DNA of 64,000 nucleotides from assembly GCF_020520425.1 (NCBI RefSeq), contig NC_079489.1, positions 21,910,001 through 21,974,000 on the forward strand, given 5' to 3'. This document shows, in pieces, positions 44,378-56,600 of this stretch. The notes beneath the pieces are model-generated. The model did not search any database and was not told the DNA's origin. It saw nothing but the letters and a program-made list of their open reading frames with translations. The DNA comes from Spinacia oleracea. Lineage: Eukaryota; Streptophyta; Magnoliopsida; Caryophyllales; Amaranthaceae. Position 1 is the first letter of the stretch. Every line of letters starts with the position of its first letter. Both the position numbers and the translations under genes were made by a program.

Positions 44378-45403
44378 TGAGAGATTTGATGAAAAGACAA
44401 TTCAATGTGCTAGACTTGTCTGTGCACAATTTTCTGGAATGGACTGTTAATGCACAGATGAATTTAAAAGCCCAAGGCTGGACCATACCATAAAAGATAT
44501 AATGGTTCCAGGTACTACAGAAATCAAAACTGCCACCGAGCATGAAAAGGCCAAAGCCACAGTCCTTATAAGGCATCATTTACATGAAAGCCTGAAAACT
44601 GAATATTTGTTGGTGGAAAATCCCAAAGAGTTGTGGGATAGCCTTAAAGAAAGATATGGACACCATAAAAGGGTGCTCCTACCAAAGGCTCAATTTGACT
44701 GGACCAATATGAGGTTCCAGGATTTTAAATCTGTCAGTGAATATAACTCCACACTATTCAAAATTGTATCATTACTGAAATATTGTGATCAAACAGTTAC
44801 AGAAGATCAAATGATAGAGAAAACCCTCTCCACATTTCATGCGAACAATATTGTATTGCAACAGCAATACCGAGATAGGGGCTTTAAGAAATACTGAGCT
44901 GATTTCTATACTACTGGTTGCCGAACAGAACAATGATCTTCTGTTGAAAAACCATAATATTAGACCAACTGGGTCTATGGCATTCAATAAATTAAATTTC
45001 GTTGAAAGATCAAACCCGCCTGAGGCAATGTTGCTCATAGAGGTGGACGTGGAGGATATAACCACCGCGGTAGAGGACGCGGAAACCACCGCGGGGGTGG
45101 TCGTGGTCGTGGTAGAAACAATAACCACAAAGTGCATCAACAAGGAAATCAAAAGCAGACCCCCTCAAAAGAAAAAGGCACATGCTTTAGATGTGGCATG
45201 ACTGGCCATTGGGGGAAAATATGCCGTACTGCCAAACATTGGTAGATTTGTACCAGGCCTCGATAAAAGGCAAAGGAAACGTTGCAGAGGCAAACTATGT
45301 AAATGAGGAAAATACCTCAGGGCCAAGCTATGATGTGTCTGATTTCTTCGTGGATAACCCTAACAATGGCAATGATTTGATATTCGGGGATAGTAATATA
45401 TAG
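44378..45403 (+). pseudogene. Copia D gag
   Basis: Starts MRDLMKRQFNVLDLS. A one-base difference from E near 44480 shifts the frame. It continues EYLLVENPKELWDSLKERYG and FDWTNMRFQDFKSVSEYNS (44500-44897). After a further frame change there is an RGG-type arginine/glycine region and a zinc knuckle CFRCGMTGHWGK near 45180-45220. Inactive. Confidence 0.8.
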
Positions 45404-45670
45404 ATACCCCTATCTAAAATCATGCATGTATTGTTCTTATGTATTTTTCTTATGTACCCTTCGATTACCTTGTCATGATTTTTTAATCAATAAACTTTTT
45501 ATTATCATCATTTCTCTAAACTAATTGCATATTTATTTATGAAGATATGAATCTACCTGAAGTTGGTTCCCAATATCAATGCCTTCTGGATAGTGCAACA
45601 ACGCATACTATCTTAAAAGATATAAAGTATTTTTTATAACTGACAAAGTTTCAAACAAATGTCAATACCA
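45404..45670 (+). pseudogene. Copia D protease fragment, truncated at the E junction
   Basis: The frame from about 45546 reads MNLPEVGSQYQCLLDSATTH, with the DSA form of the active site, and runs to LTKFQTNVN at about 45665. It is cut off there at the inverted junction with E. Confidence 0.7.
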
Positions 45671-45699
45671 TTTCTGGGATGTAAAATGGTATTGACATT
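45658..45699. other. Perfect hairpin at the D/E junction
   Basis: Arms AATGTCAATACCAT (45658-45671) and ATGGTATTGACATT (45686-45699) with a 14-base loop. It marks the exact switch from plus-strand D protease to minus-strand E integrase. Confidence 0.85.
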
Positions 45700-46296
45700 A
45701 ACAATGGTCTTGCAATCAATGGTCTTGCAATCAATTGTGATCGGTGACTCAGCGAGACCATTTTGTGTATGCACATGAGCCACTGGATGTTCAACAACAG
45801 TTCCAATCGACATGCAATAATCATTAAAAGTTTGGGATGTAAATTCCCCAGCATTGTCGAGCCTTATTTTCTTTATTGTATGGTTTGGGTATTGTGTTCT
45901 TAATTTGATAATCTGAGCAAGTAGAATTGCAAATGCAACATTTCTACTTGACAAGAGACTCACATGTGACCATCGTGTTGAAGCATCGATCAAAACCATA
46001 AAATATCGAAATGGTCCACTTGCAGTATTAATTGGTCCGCAAATATCTCCCCGAATTCTTTCTGAAAATGATGGAGATTCAGTGGCAATTTTGTTTTTGG
46101 ATGGCCTTATAATCAATTTTCCAAGCGAGTATGCAGAGCATGTCAATTCATTTGATGGGGGTATTTTAACATTCCTTATTGAATGCCCGATTGAATTTGC
46201 TATAATCTTGTGCATCATTCCTGTTCCAGGATGACCCAAACGGTCATGCCATAATGTGAGCAAATTCTTGTCATCTAACTTCTTGTTAGATATCAT
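45690..46296 (-). pseudogene. Element E integrase fragment
   Basis: Pre-integrase LLTLWHDRLGHPGTGMMHKI, then integrase core: RGDICGPINTASGPFRYFMV, KIRLDNAGEFTSQTFNDYC, HVHTQNGLAES. A short tandem duplication (ATTGATTGCAAGACC region, about 45705-45735) follows and the frame is lost at the junction. The catalytic Asp, Asp and Glu positions are visible, but the domain is incomplete. Confidence 0.8.
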
Positions 46297-46345
46297 ATTT
46301 ATTTTAATTGGCCTTATATCTATACGATATAGCCTTGAAAATATG

Positions 46346-46708
46346 CTAGAAATTTCTCATAAATATGTTTCTTGCCACATTTTCTGCCGTGAGGCATAAA
46401 TATTCTTTTTGATCCACTGTCATTGTTTCTAAATGATAACCGTTTTGAAGCACATCTTTAAAACTTAAGAGATTTCTTCTAGATTTCCTCGAATATAAAG
46501 CGTCATTAATAATCAACTTTGTTCCATTTGTGAGCACAACGCAAGCTCTTCCAGATCCTTCTATTAGCTTTGCTGTCCCGAAAATATTATTGACATTTGC
46601 TTGGAACTTTGTCAGTTTTGAAAAATACTTTCTATCTTTTAAGATAGTATGCGTTGTTGCACTATCCAGAAGGCATTGATATTGGGAACCAACTTCATGT
46701 AGATTCAT
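46346..46708 (-). pseudogene. Element E protease
   Basis: MNLHEVGSQYQCLLDSATTH, then LTKFQANVNNIFGTAKLIEG. An open 120-codon stretch homologous to the D protease fragment and separated from the integrase frame. The active site reads DSA, as in D. Confidence 0.75.
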
Positions 46709-47035
46709 ATCTTCATCAATAAATGTGCAATTAGTTTAGAGAAATGATGATAATAAAAAGTTTATTGATTAAAAACTCATGACAAGGTAATCGGAAACTA
46801 CATAAGAAAAACACATAAGAACAATACATGACATGATTTTAGATGGGGGTATCTATATGTTACTATTATCCCCGAATATCAAATCATTGCCATTGTCAGG
46901 GTTATCCACAAAAAAATCAGACATATCAAAGCTTGGCCCTGAGGTATTTTCCACATTTACATAGTTTGCCTCTGCAACTTTTCCTTTGCCTTTTATGGAG
47001 GCTTGGTACAAATCTACCAAATGTTTGGCAGTACG

Positions 47036-47890
47036 TCATGTTTTTCCCCAATGGCCAGTCATGCCACATCTAAAGCATGTGTCTTTTTCTTTTGAGGGGG
47101 TCTGCTTTTGATTTCCTTGTTGATGCCCTTTGTGGTTATTGTTTCTAGGGGCGAGATAACCCCTTCCACGACCACGGCCACGCCCGCGGTGGTTTCCGCG
47201 TCCTCTACCGCGGTGGTTATATCCTCCACGCCCACCTCTATGAGAAACATTTGCCTCATGTGGGTTTAAGATTTCAAAGGTATTTGATTTATTGAATGTC
47301 ATAGACCCAGTTGGTCTAATATTATGGTTTTCAACAGAAGATCGTTTATTCGGCAACCAGTAGAATCAGCTTAGAGTATTTCTTAAAGCCCCTATCTCGG
47401 TATTGCTGTTGCAATACAATATTGGTCGCATGAAATGTGCAGAGGGTTTTCTCTATCATTTGATATTCTGTGACTGCTTGATCACAATATTTCAGTAATG
47501 ATACAATTTTGAATAGTGTGGAGTTATATTCACTTACAGATTTAAAATTCTGGAACCTCAGATTGGTCCAGTCAAATTGAGCCTTTGGTAGGAGCACCCT
47601 TTTATGGTGTCCATATCTTTCTTTAAGGCTATCCCACAACTCTTTGGGATTTTCCACCAATAGATATTCAGTTTTCAGGCTGTCATGTATGATGCCTTAT
47701 AAGGACTGTGGCTATGGCCTTTTCCTACTCGATGGCAGTTTTGATTTCTGAAGTGCCTGGATCCATTATATCTTTTATGGTATGGTCCAGTCCTTGGGAT
47801 TTTAAATTAATTTGTACATCAACAGTCCATTCCAGAAAATTGTGCCCAGACAAGTCTAGCACATTCAATTAGCCTTTTCATCAAATCTCC
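47036..47890 (-). pseudogene. Element E gag
   Basis: Pieces read VENPKELWDSLKERYGHH and FDWTNLRFQNFKSVSEYNS (47660-47346). Then comes a strongly repeated RGRGRG region with a zinc knuckle CFRCGMTGHWGKT (47356-47036). The N-terminal part near 47890-47690 carries frame breaks. Closely related to the D gag but better preserved around the position where D lost a base. Confidence 0.78.
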
Positions 47891-48795
47891 CATTTTAACT
47901 ACAATACATTAAACTTAGTAATCAACATTATAAATTAATTAATCATATTCATAATAATTAACTATCATTAAAATGTTATGTTTTCTTCTCCCCCTTAGTT
48001 TATTATTATGAACCGCACATTAGTTATCAAATAAGTCATGATAATAACGTTAATTAAAGCGGAAAAAAAAAAAGTAAACATAATATGACATATATGGTTA
48101 AGAAAAATTAAAGTGCAACAAAATGCAATTAATACATCAAAAATGGAAAATTGAAGTACTACAAACATTATGCATTTTGTTCCTACTTGCCGGAAATAGA
48201 CAAAATAATGGAAATCTTTATTTGTTGAAAACTATGAAAATCATTATTTCCATAAGAAAGACTACTAAAACCATCATTAAAAAAAATATTGTTTTAATTT
48301 TCTTAAATCTTCCTCGAAGGTGAATACATGTGGAGGATTGGGGTCGTCAGCCGAAAACATGTTTGATCGGAAAAAATGGAGGAGGAAAATTTGTGTGGTT
48401 TTGGATAAAAGTATGAAGGAGATAAGATGTTGTGTGGTGAAAATGGGACGGGTAATCCCCCTTTTATAGGGGATAAATCATGATTGTATTATACAATTTG
48501 TTACTGTAAACTTGTATATAATAGTCTAAAGCGGTTAATAATTTTATTACTTACTACAAAAAAAATGTCAATGTGGATTTGAAAAAAAAAAATGAATATA
48601 TAGAATTTAAGTTGTAAAAAGATATCCCCCGGGATGCAAGCCGTAATGGTTCGAGAACCCTAGTCTGTTTAAGAGATCGTGGGTTCGAGAAACAAAAATA
48701 AAGATGTAGCTGAAAATAAAGGCTACATAGTTTTTACAAAAATAATTTTATTTTAAGTCTAGTCTAGCTATATGCTACATGCATGCAGGAGATTA

Positions 48796-48900
<105 letters not shown>

Positions 48901-49221
48901 TAATATTACTATGCATGCAAGTAGTACGTAAGAGTGCATATATACAACTTATGCATGAATAAGAAGAAGAAAAACAATCAAGTGTCATAAATGTATACAA
49001 GCATTTTCTCCTTTTACCAAGTTGATCATAAGATTGGTAGCAATGTTAACTCTCTTTTATGTTTAAATCGGGCGTTTAGAGTTTCTGATATAGGGGATCC
49101 AAATATGGGCAACTATAGAGCATACTCCTCAAAAACATTTTGTTAAGAATATATACCACTTTTTTCAAATTTTGAGTAACAGGTAAAAATATACCTGAGG
49201 GAAAAGTTGGTGCTGATAACG

Positions 49222-49518
49222 TATTGTGAAACGAAGAGAACAAGAGTTTGCTATACTGATATAAGCAAAACTAAGAGAACAAGAGTTTTCTATACTGATA
49301 TAATGCTTCTTTTGTTTTCTCCGGTTCTCCAACTATCCAAGCATTACATGTATTTATAGTAGTAAGTTTTACTGTACTACTTTTACCTAAGTCAAAAATA
49401 AACCAAGTATAGACTTATAGGTTTAGAAAAACTCATCCATACATTTAATGTTCTTGTCTTCAATTTCCTAGTTTCAATAGAAGTAGGTGAACATTCACCG
49501 TTTAATTTGTTCACAACA
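49222..49518 (-). repeat. Element E LTR
   Basis: 297 bp, inverted relative to the D LTRs and similar to both. On the minus strand it begins TGTTGTGAAC at 49518 and ends next to a GATAAC PBS-like sequence (about 49214-49221). Confidence 0.88.
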
Positions 49519-51990
49519 GTGTCGTGTATGTTCCCATTGCTCCACCCCAACGCACAAAAATGGGTCTACAAAGAAGGCTGAGAATTTATATTGGGTATGA
49601 GTCCCCCTCCATAATTAGATACCTTGAGCCAATGACTGGTGATTTATTTAAAGCAAGGTTTGCAGACTGTCATTTTAATGAGTCAGTATTCCCAGCCTTG
49701 GGGGAGAGAGAGTGGACTCACGGAAAAATGAGATTGAAATCATATGGAACGCAACACAGCTGTCAATATTTGATCCACAAACAAATTCACGTGAACAGGA
49801 AGTCACGAAAATTGTTCATTCACAAAATGTTGGAAATCAATTGCCTGATGCATTCACGGATACAAATAAGGTGACAAAGTCACATATACCAGCAGAGAAT
49901 GCACCTGCACGCATTGAAATTCCCACTGATAATAAGGCCATTGAAAATGAGTCTATGGCACGGCGAAAACGTGGAAGGCCATTTGGTTCAAAAGATTCTA
50001 AGCCAAGAAAAGTAAAGAGGTCTAATGGAGTAACAAATGAAATCAATATTGATCCTCCAAAAGAAGGTCATGAAAGACTAAATGAAGAGGAAAATATTGA
50101 TAAAGATGATCCTACTAAAGAGGAGGAAGAAAATCTTAAAGAAGTCGATAACGATAAAAATTTCAATGAACTATGTTTCAACCAAGAAACATTATAATCG
50201 GAAAAACGTTATCGTGGATCAAATATTTGCTTACTCCATTGCAATTGAATTGATATATGATAATGCTGGCCCTGAACCAACAACAGTGGATGAATGTCAT
50301 CGCATATATGATTGGCCAAAATGGAAAGAGGCAATTCAGGCAGAATTGAAATCCCTTGAAAAACGAGAAGTTTTTGGGAAAATATCCACGACACCAAAGG
50401 GTGTAAAACCTGTCGGACACAAATGGGTATTTGTGAGAAAAGGGAATGAGAACAATAAGGTTACAAGATACAAGGTAAGGCTAGTTACCCAAAGTTTCTC
50501 TCAAATACCAGGGATTGATTATGAGGAGACATATTCTCCAGTAGTTGATTCTACTACACTAAGATTTCTGGTAAGCTTGACAGTTTCGAAAGAACTGCAA
50601 ATGCGATTAATGGACGTTGTGACCGTATATTTATATGGGTCACTTGACGCAGACATTTATATGAAAGTCCCTGAAGGACTAAAATTACCAGAAAACCACA
50701 AACCTAAAGAAATGCTTTCCATAAAGATGAAAAGGTCACTTTATGGGCGAAAACAATCTGGAAGAATGTGGTATAATCGTCTTAGTGAATACCTTGTGAA
50801 AGAAGGATTTAAAAACAACCAAATCAGTCCCTGTGTTTTCATTAAACGATCTCAGTCAGGATTCGCTATCATTGCAGTATATGTGGATGATTAAAATATC
50901 ATTGAAACTCCACGAGAACTTGAACAAACTGCAAAATACTTGATGAAAGAATTTGAGATGAAAGATCTTGGAAAAAACAAATTTTGTCTTGGACTACAAA
51001 TTGAGCACTTGAAAGACGGAATTTTTGTCCATCAATCAAATTAAACAGAAAGGGTCCTAAAACGTTTTTACATGGACAAATCACATCCAATGAATTCCCC
51101 TATGATCGTTCAATCTTTGAATATGAAAGATGAACCATTCAGACCTCGAGATGAAAATGAAGAAATTCTTGGTCCTGAAGTACCATATCTAAGTGCAATT
51201 GGCACTTTATTGTATTTAGCTTACAATACTAGACTCGATATTGCTTTTCCTATGAACTTGTTAGCCAGGTATAGCAATTCGCCAACAAAGAGACATTGGA
51301 ATGAAATAAGGAATTTATTCTGTTATCTACGAGGAAAACCAGATCTTGGTATACTCTATCAGGCAAGAAAAGATGCTACTCTCATTGGATATGCAGACGC
51401 TGGATACTTATCGGATCCACAGAAGACCAAGTCAAAAACTGGATATTTGTTCACTTATGGAGGTACTGCAATATCCTGTAAATCAACGAAACAAACATTG
51501 ACCGCTACATCATCAAACCATGCGGAATTGATTGCTCTTTATGAAGCTGGACGAGAATGTGTATGGCTCAGGTCAATGATCAGTAATATCCAAGAAGGAT
51601 GTGGAATGAATTCAGTAACAGAAAATCCTACCTTCATCTACGAAGACAATATTGCATGCATAGCACAAGTAACTGAAGGGTACATCAAGGGTGATCGCAC
51701 AAAACACATATCTCCAAAGTTGTTCTTCACACGATCTCTAGAAATAAGGAACAATAAACGTTCAACAGATTCAATCGTGTGGCAATTAATCTTGTTGATT
51801 TGTTTACCAAATCTCTTCCTTCAAAGAGGTTTGAGCAGTTGGTACACAAAATTGGAATGCGTCGTCTTCGTGAGCTATATTAAATTGAGTGGGAGTATTA
51901 TATGCACTACACTCTTTTTCCCTTCGATCAGGTTTTTATCCCACTGGGTTTTTCCTGACAAGGTTTTTAATGAGGCAATATGCTAAAGCA
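49519..51990 (+). pseudogene. Copia D integrase C-terminus, RT and RNase H
   Basis: Resumes in late integrase with VYVPIAPPQRTKMGLQRRLR and GYESPSIIRYLEPMTGDLF (49524-49700). A charged linker follows (49712-50197). RT lies at 50200-50894 with WKEAIQAELKSL, GHKWVFVRKGN and YVDD, directly followed by a stop codon at 50892-50894. RT continues to 51070 in broken frame. RNase H (51072-51780) has IGYADAGYLSDPQKTKSKTG and TATSSNHAELIALYEAGREC, and ends in a frameshift. Inactive. Confidence 0.85.
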
Positions 51991-52111
51991 TATAATCGCA
52001 AAAGTTGTACTCTTTTCCCCTAGGTATGATTTTTATCCCACTGCATTTTACCTAGCAAGGTTTCAAACAAGACCACTGGTACCCAGTTAATAATGGACAT
52101 TCAAGGGGGAG

Positions 52112-52408
52112 TGTTGTGAACAAATTAAACGGTGAATGTCCACCTACTTCTATTGAAACTAGGAGGGTGAAGACAAGAACATTAAATGTATGGATGAGTT
52201 TTTCTAAACCTATAAGTCTATACTTGGTTTATTTTTGACTTAAGGAAAAGTAGTACAGTAAAACTTGCTACTATAAATACATGTAATGCTTGGATAGTTG
52301 GAGCGCCGGAGAAAACAAAAGAAGCATTATATCAGTATAGCAAACTCTTGTTCTCTTCGTTTTGCTTATATCAGTATAGCAAACTCTTGTTTTCTTCGTT
52401 TCATAACA
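52112..52408 (+). repeat. Copia D 3' LTR
   Basis: 297 bp, preceded by the purine tract CAAGGGGGAG and followed by TSD ACATT. Confidence 0.9.
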
Positions 52409-52413
52409 ACATT

Positions 52414-53155
52414 AACTTTTGAGAATAATTTTTTTTAAAAAAACACTTTTAAAAGTCCATCACATCTACACCATTTCACCTTATACCATCAATGTGTATA
52501 AAAATCTCCTTTGATGTAGGATACACCAGAAATCATCTAAAATGTTTAGTTGCTTCCAAACATTACAATACATGTTTCTATTTTAAATGTCAAAAACGCT
52601 ATATCTGGAAATCCAACTCACAATAACATAACCTGCCCTACTTCATCCGTCCAACCCATTTCACAAATATAATTTTAAAAACCCTACATCTAGACGGTCC
52701 ACCCTAACACACCCAACCCACTTATACACACTCGTTGAGCTGACCTTTCCTAACCAAGCTGACAACCCCGCCCACCCTACCCTTAACAGTTAACAGTGTG
52801 GTTCCTAGGTCAGTCAATCCCAGGCTCCCAGCCTGCGACTTACCTTATCTGATACGGATGCATCCGACCCGTTACACCTCGAACTATTTCATTTGAAAAG
52901 GACAAAAAAAAAGAAAAAGAGTCAAGTTTGTCAAAATATAAGGGTGAACCAGTTCACTCCCAGTCCCAGTGCCACATTGGATAGGGAGGCTCGTATATTA
53001 AGCCCATAAATCGACTTAGGGTTAAAGACACGTAAATGAGGATAAATAAAGGCCCAAACAACAAAGATGTTAACCCTAAACTTCAAATTAGCAACCCTGT
53101 CTCTCATAAGTCATAAAGTAAAGTCATCAATCATCAAAATCCGGTACACTTACCG
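52414..53155. other. Spacer before gypsy F, no gene seen
   Basis: AT-rich then mixed sequence with many short ORFs of no recognisable type. Part of it could belong to the F LTR if the LTR starts earlier than I propose. Confidence 0.4.
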
Positions 53156-53608
53156 TGTAGGACAAAGTTCACTACTCACTAGCTGTTTGGGCTCCCAATT
53201 GATTCTCAATTGGGCCACTAAGTCCAAAGCCCAATGGCTCTAAACAACAACATCAAACCTACCAATGGCTATTCAGCCATCCATTAAGGCCCAAGGCCCA
53301 ATAACAATAAGTGACATATGGGCATTTATTATGCAAACACTATAAATAGGCCGCCAAGGCTCACACCTCAAGGTACGTCCAATTTATCGCCTTAAGACTA
53401 CTCTTCTAGAGAACTTCTCTCTAGGATCCGAGCATCATTCTTACTTAGGCATCGGAGGGGCTTTCCTCGGAAACACCCCCGAGGCCAGTGACTTTGCTCT
53501 TGTGCAGGTGAATTCGGACTCCACTCATTCAAACAAGCAAGATCTTCAACACATACAAAAGGGCCTTCATTCGAAGCCCATTGTTTCCATCTTTACAACA
53601 CCGGAACA
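53156..53608 (+). repeat. Gypsy F 5' LTR (start tentative)
   Basis: Candidate TG start at 53156 (TGTAGGACAAAG), TATAAATAGG at 53341-53350, then CTTAGGCATCGGAGGGG-type U5 sequence and a CA end at 53608, three bases before the PBS. It contains the inverted repeat CCCAATTGA/TCAATTGGG near 53196-53216. Confidence 0.5.
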
Positions 53609-53678
53609 ATTTGGCGCCGTCTGTGGGGAAGAACACTTCAAAGCCTTTGGAAGACATCAACCACCTCTTTCCGCGAAA

Positions 53679-56600
53679 ATGGTGAATGATGTTGTTAACA
53701 ATGACGACGATATGATGGTGCGGTCAGATTCAGAATCTGACCAAGAGGGGGACCCTCAATCGATGGCGAGGTCACAGCCAAGCAGAGCTACGACCGCCAC
53801 AAATGCAGGACCTCCGATTCCAACTAGGGAAGAGCTCACTGCGGCCATGACCATCATGCAAAACTTCCTCTTCAATGAGAAGCAGCAAGGACTGGCAAAC
53901 GACCGCAGAGAAGAGAGGAGGACCAGGCGAAGGCTGAACGAGCCACCCAGTGCGGAAGTGTCCAGACCCGAACGAGAACTCCTTCCCTTGACAGGAACAC
54001 ACTTGACGTCGAGGTGGACGGAAAGCACGTGGGACACCCAAAAAAGGGCACAACAGCAACCAGATTGGTTTGCGAGACCATCGCCTACTCCAACAGCTCT
54101 CCAAAGCGAATCAACTACTCGTAACACTCGGATCCGAAGCTCGGTGCTCAGCAGGTTGAGGCCCTCGGTCCACTCAAGGTTAAGACCTTCGATCCACACG
54201 AGACTCGGGGTAGGTGAGTCGAGCAGATCTGGCGAACGACCCGAGGTCAGTAGCCGAGAAAGAAGAAGAGACAGGAGGCATGATCGAACCCCTAGCCCCC
54301 ATCGTACGCCCGAACGTTCTAATCATAGAACCTCGGCAAACGAAGGCATCAGGGCTAGACTCGGGAAAAGAATCATGACTCCTACGTCATCCCCTTTCTC
54401 GGACGAGCTGATTATGGAAGAAATACCGAAGGTAAGACTGCCAACTCACCTAACCTACAGCGGAATCACAGATCCGAGGGATCATGTCATCTCCTACGAG
54501 CAGCAAATGTTCTTGAGTCCCTACTCCGAAGCATGCTGGTGTAAATACTTCCCAACCACGCTAACCGGAGTGGCGGGAGAGTGGTTTAGATCGCTGCCGA
54601 AGGGATCGATCAAGAGCTGGAAAAAGCTGAAAAAGAGATTCTGCACACAGTTCGTGAGCAACAATCGCCCCGAGCGAACCACAGCAGAACTGACCTCAAT
54701 CCAACAAGAAAGAGACGAAAGTCTGAGAGAATTCATGGCCAGATTCATGAAGGAATCAACAAACATACCAAACTTGCAGCCAGACGTGGCCATCTTCGCC
54801 TTGAAGCACGCGCTCCAGGAAGGGAAGTTCCGTGACGAACTCTCAATGAAGAACCCCTCCAGAATAGCTGACGTGCTCCAAATGGCTGACGCGTTCATCA
54901 GAACCGAGGAGTTCAACAAGGCCGCTGCAAGACTGAAAGGATCGTCGGATCCGAGAGACACAAAGAATACCCAGAGCAAGCCCGAGGGTAGCTCAAGGAA
55001 GGGGAAAGAGAAAGTAGGAGCTAGAGAGATGAGCCCGAAGAAAGACGGGAGAAGGGGTGAACTTCAACCCAAGTACACCAACTACACTCCACTAGCTCTG
55101 CCCCGAAAGGAGATATTCAGCCTCAACAGAAATGACGAAAAGTGGAAACTACCTGGGAAGCTCAAGTCCAACCCAGCTCGGAGAAACAAGAACAAATGGT
55201 GCGAGTTCCATGATGACTTCGGTCACCATACCGAAGAATGCAACTCGCTGAAAGACAACATTGAGGACCTCGTTCGCCGAGGCTACCTGAAACAGTACTT
55301 GTTAGACCGAAGGGAGGAAAAAGAAAAGGCCGCAAGCGGCAAACAACACGAGCAACCCCAGAAAAGGGTCTACGAAGCAACAGGGCACAAGAAAAATGAC
55401 ATCCTAGTGGTGTTCGGGGGACAGAAGTCTGGCCAGGCCAGCAAAAAACACCTAAGAGCCCTCTCCCATCGGGTCAACTTCAGCGCGGTGGGAGACAACC
55501 AGCCACACCCCCCGAACATGACCTTCACTGCTGATGATTGCTTCGGAGTCCAGTACAAGCATGATGATCCTCTGGTCATCTCCATGGACCTCAATAACCA
55601 CAACGTACATCGAGTATTAGTCGACGGAGGAAGTGCCGTCAATATCATCTTCAGAAACTGCTTCGAGCAGCTGATCCTCGAAGAGCCAGAGGAAGCACTG
55701 ACGAAAGTCAGTTATCCTCTGATCGGATTCAACGGATCCGCAGCTATCCCTCGAGGAAAGATCACCCTGCCAGTCACAGTGGGCGAAGGCCAGGCAGCAA
55801 AAACCCTTCGGGACGAATTTTTGGTGATGGACTGCGACTCCGTATACAACGTAATCATGGGGAGAACCATGATTCACAAGATGCAAGCAGTCCCCTCCAC
55901 ATACCACCAGCTGATGATATACGTCTCGGATGCAGGATTCGCCGAACGAATCAGGGGTGATCAAGAAGTGGCGAGAAGAACCTGCCACACTGCTGTCCGA
56001 AAGCCCAAACTAGAGGACGGCCCCGAGGAAGAAAAAGGAGCTAAGGGAGAAGAAAGCGAGGCAAAAAGAAGAAGAGCAAGCACGAGCAGCTTGTCTCCCG
56101 CAGAAGTTGATGCTCGCCCCGAAACCCTATCTCCCGAACCAGATCAAGAAATGGAGGATATCTTCCTCGAAGATAATTCAGACAGGAGCGTCCGAATAGG
56201 CAAGGGCCTAAGCTCGGGGCTCCGAATCGATTTGATCCGACTACTCAGGGATCACAAAGACATCTTCGCATGGTCAGCAGCAGATATGCCAGGGATAAAT
56301 CCGAAGCTGATTTGTCACAAGCTGGATGTCAACGCTGAAGCTCGGCCAATCAAGCAAAAAAAGAGAAATTACTCCTCGGAGAAAAACAAAGCCATCGCCG
56401 AGGAGGTTAAAAAGTTGCAAGAGGCCGGATTCATCGAACCATGCATGTATCCGAAGTGGCTGGCCAACGTGGTGATGGTCAAGAAAGCGAACGGCTCATG
56501 GCGAATGTGCGTAGATTTCACAGATCTGAACCGAGCCTGCCCCAAAGACTGCTATCCCCTGCCAAGGATAGATCAACTGGTTGACTCCACCAGCGGCCAT

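Noticed and set aside
54521..54979. Minus-strand ORF within gypsy F gag
   Set aside because: Shadow of the intact plus-strand polyprotein. No domain of its own.
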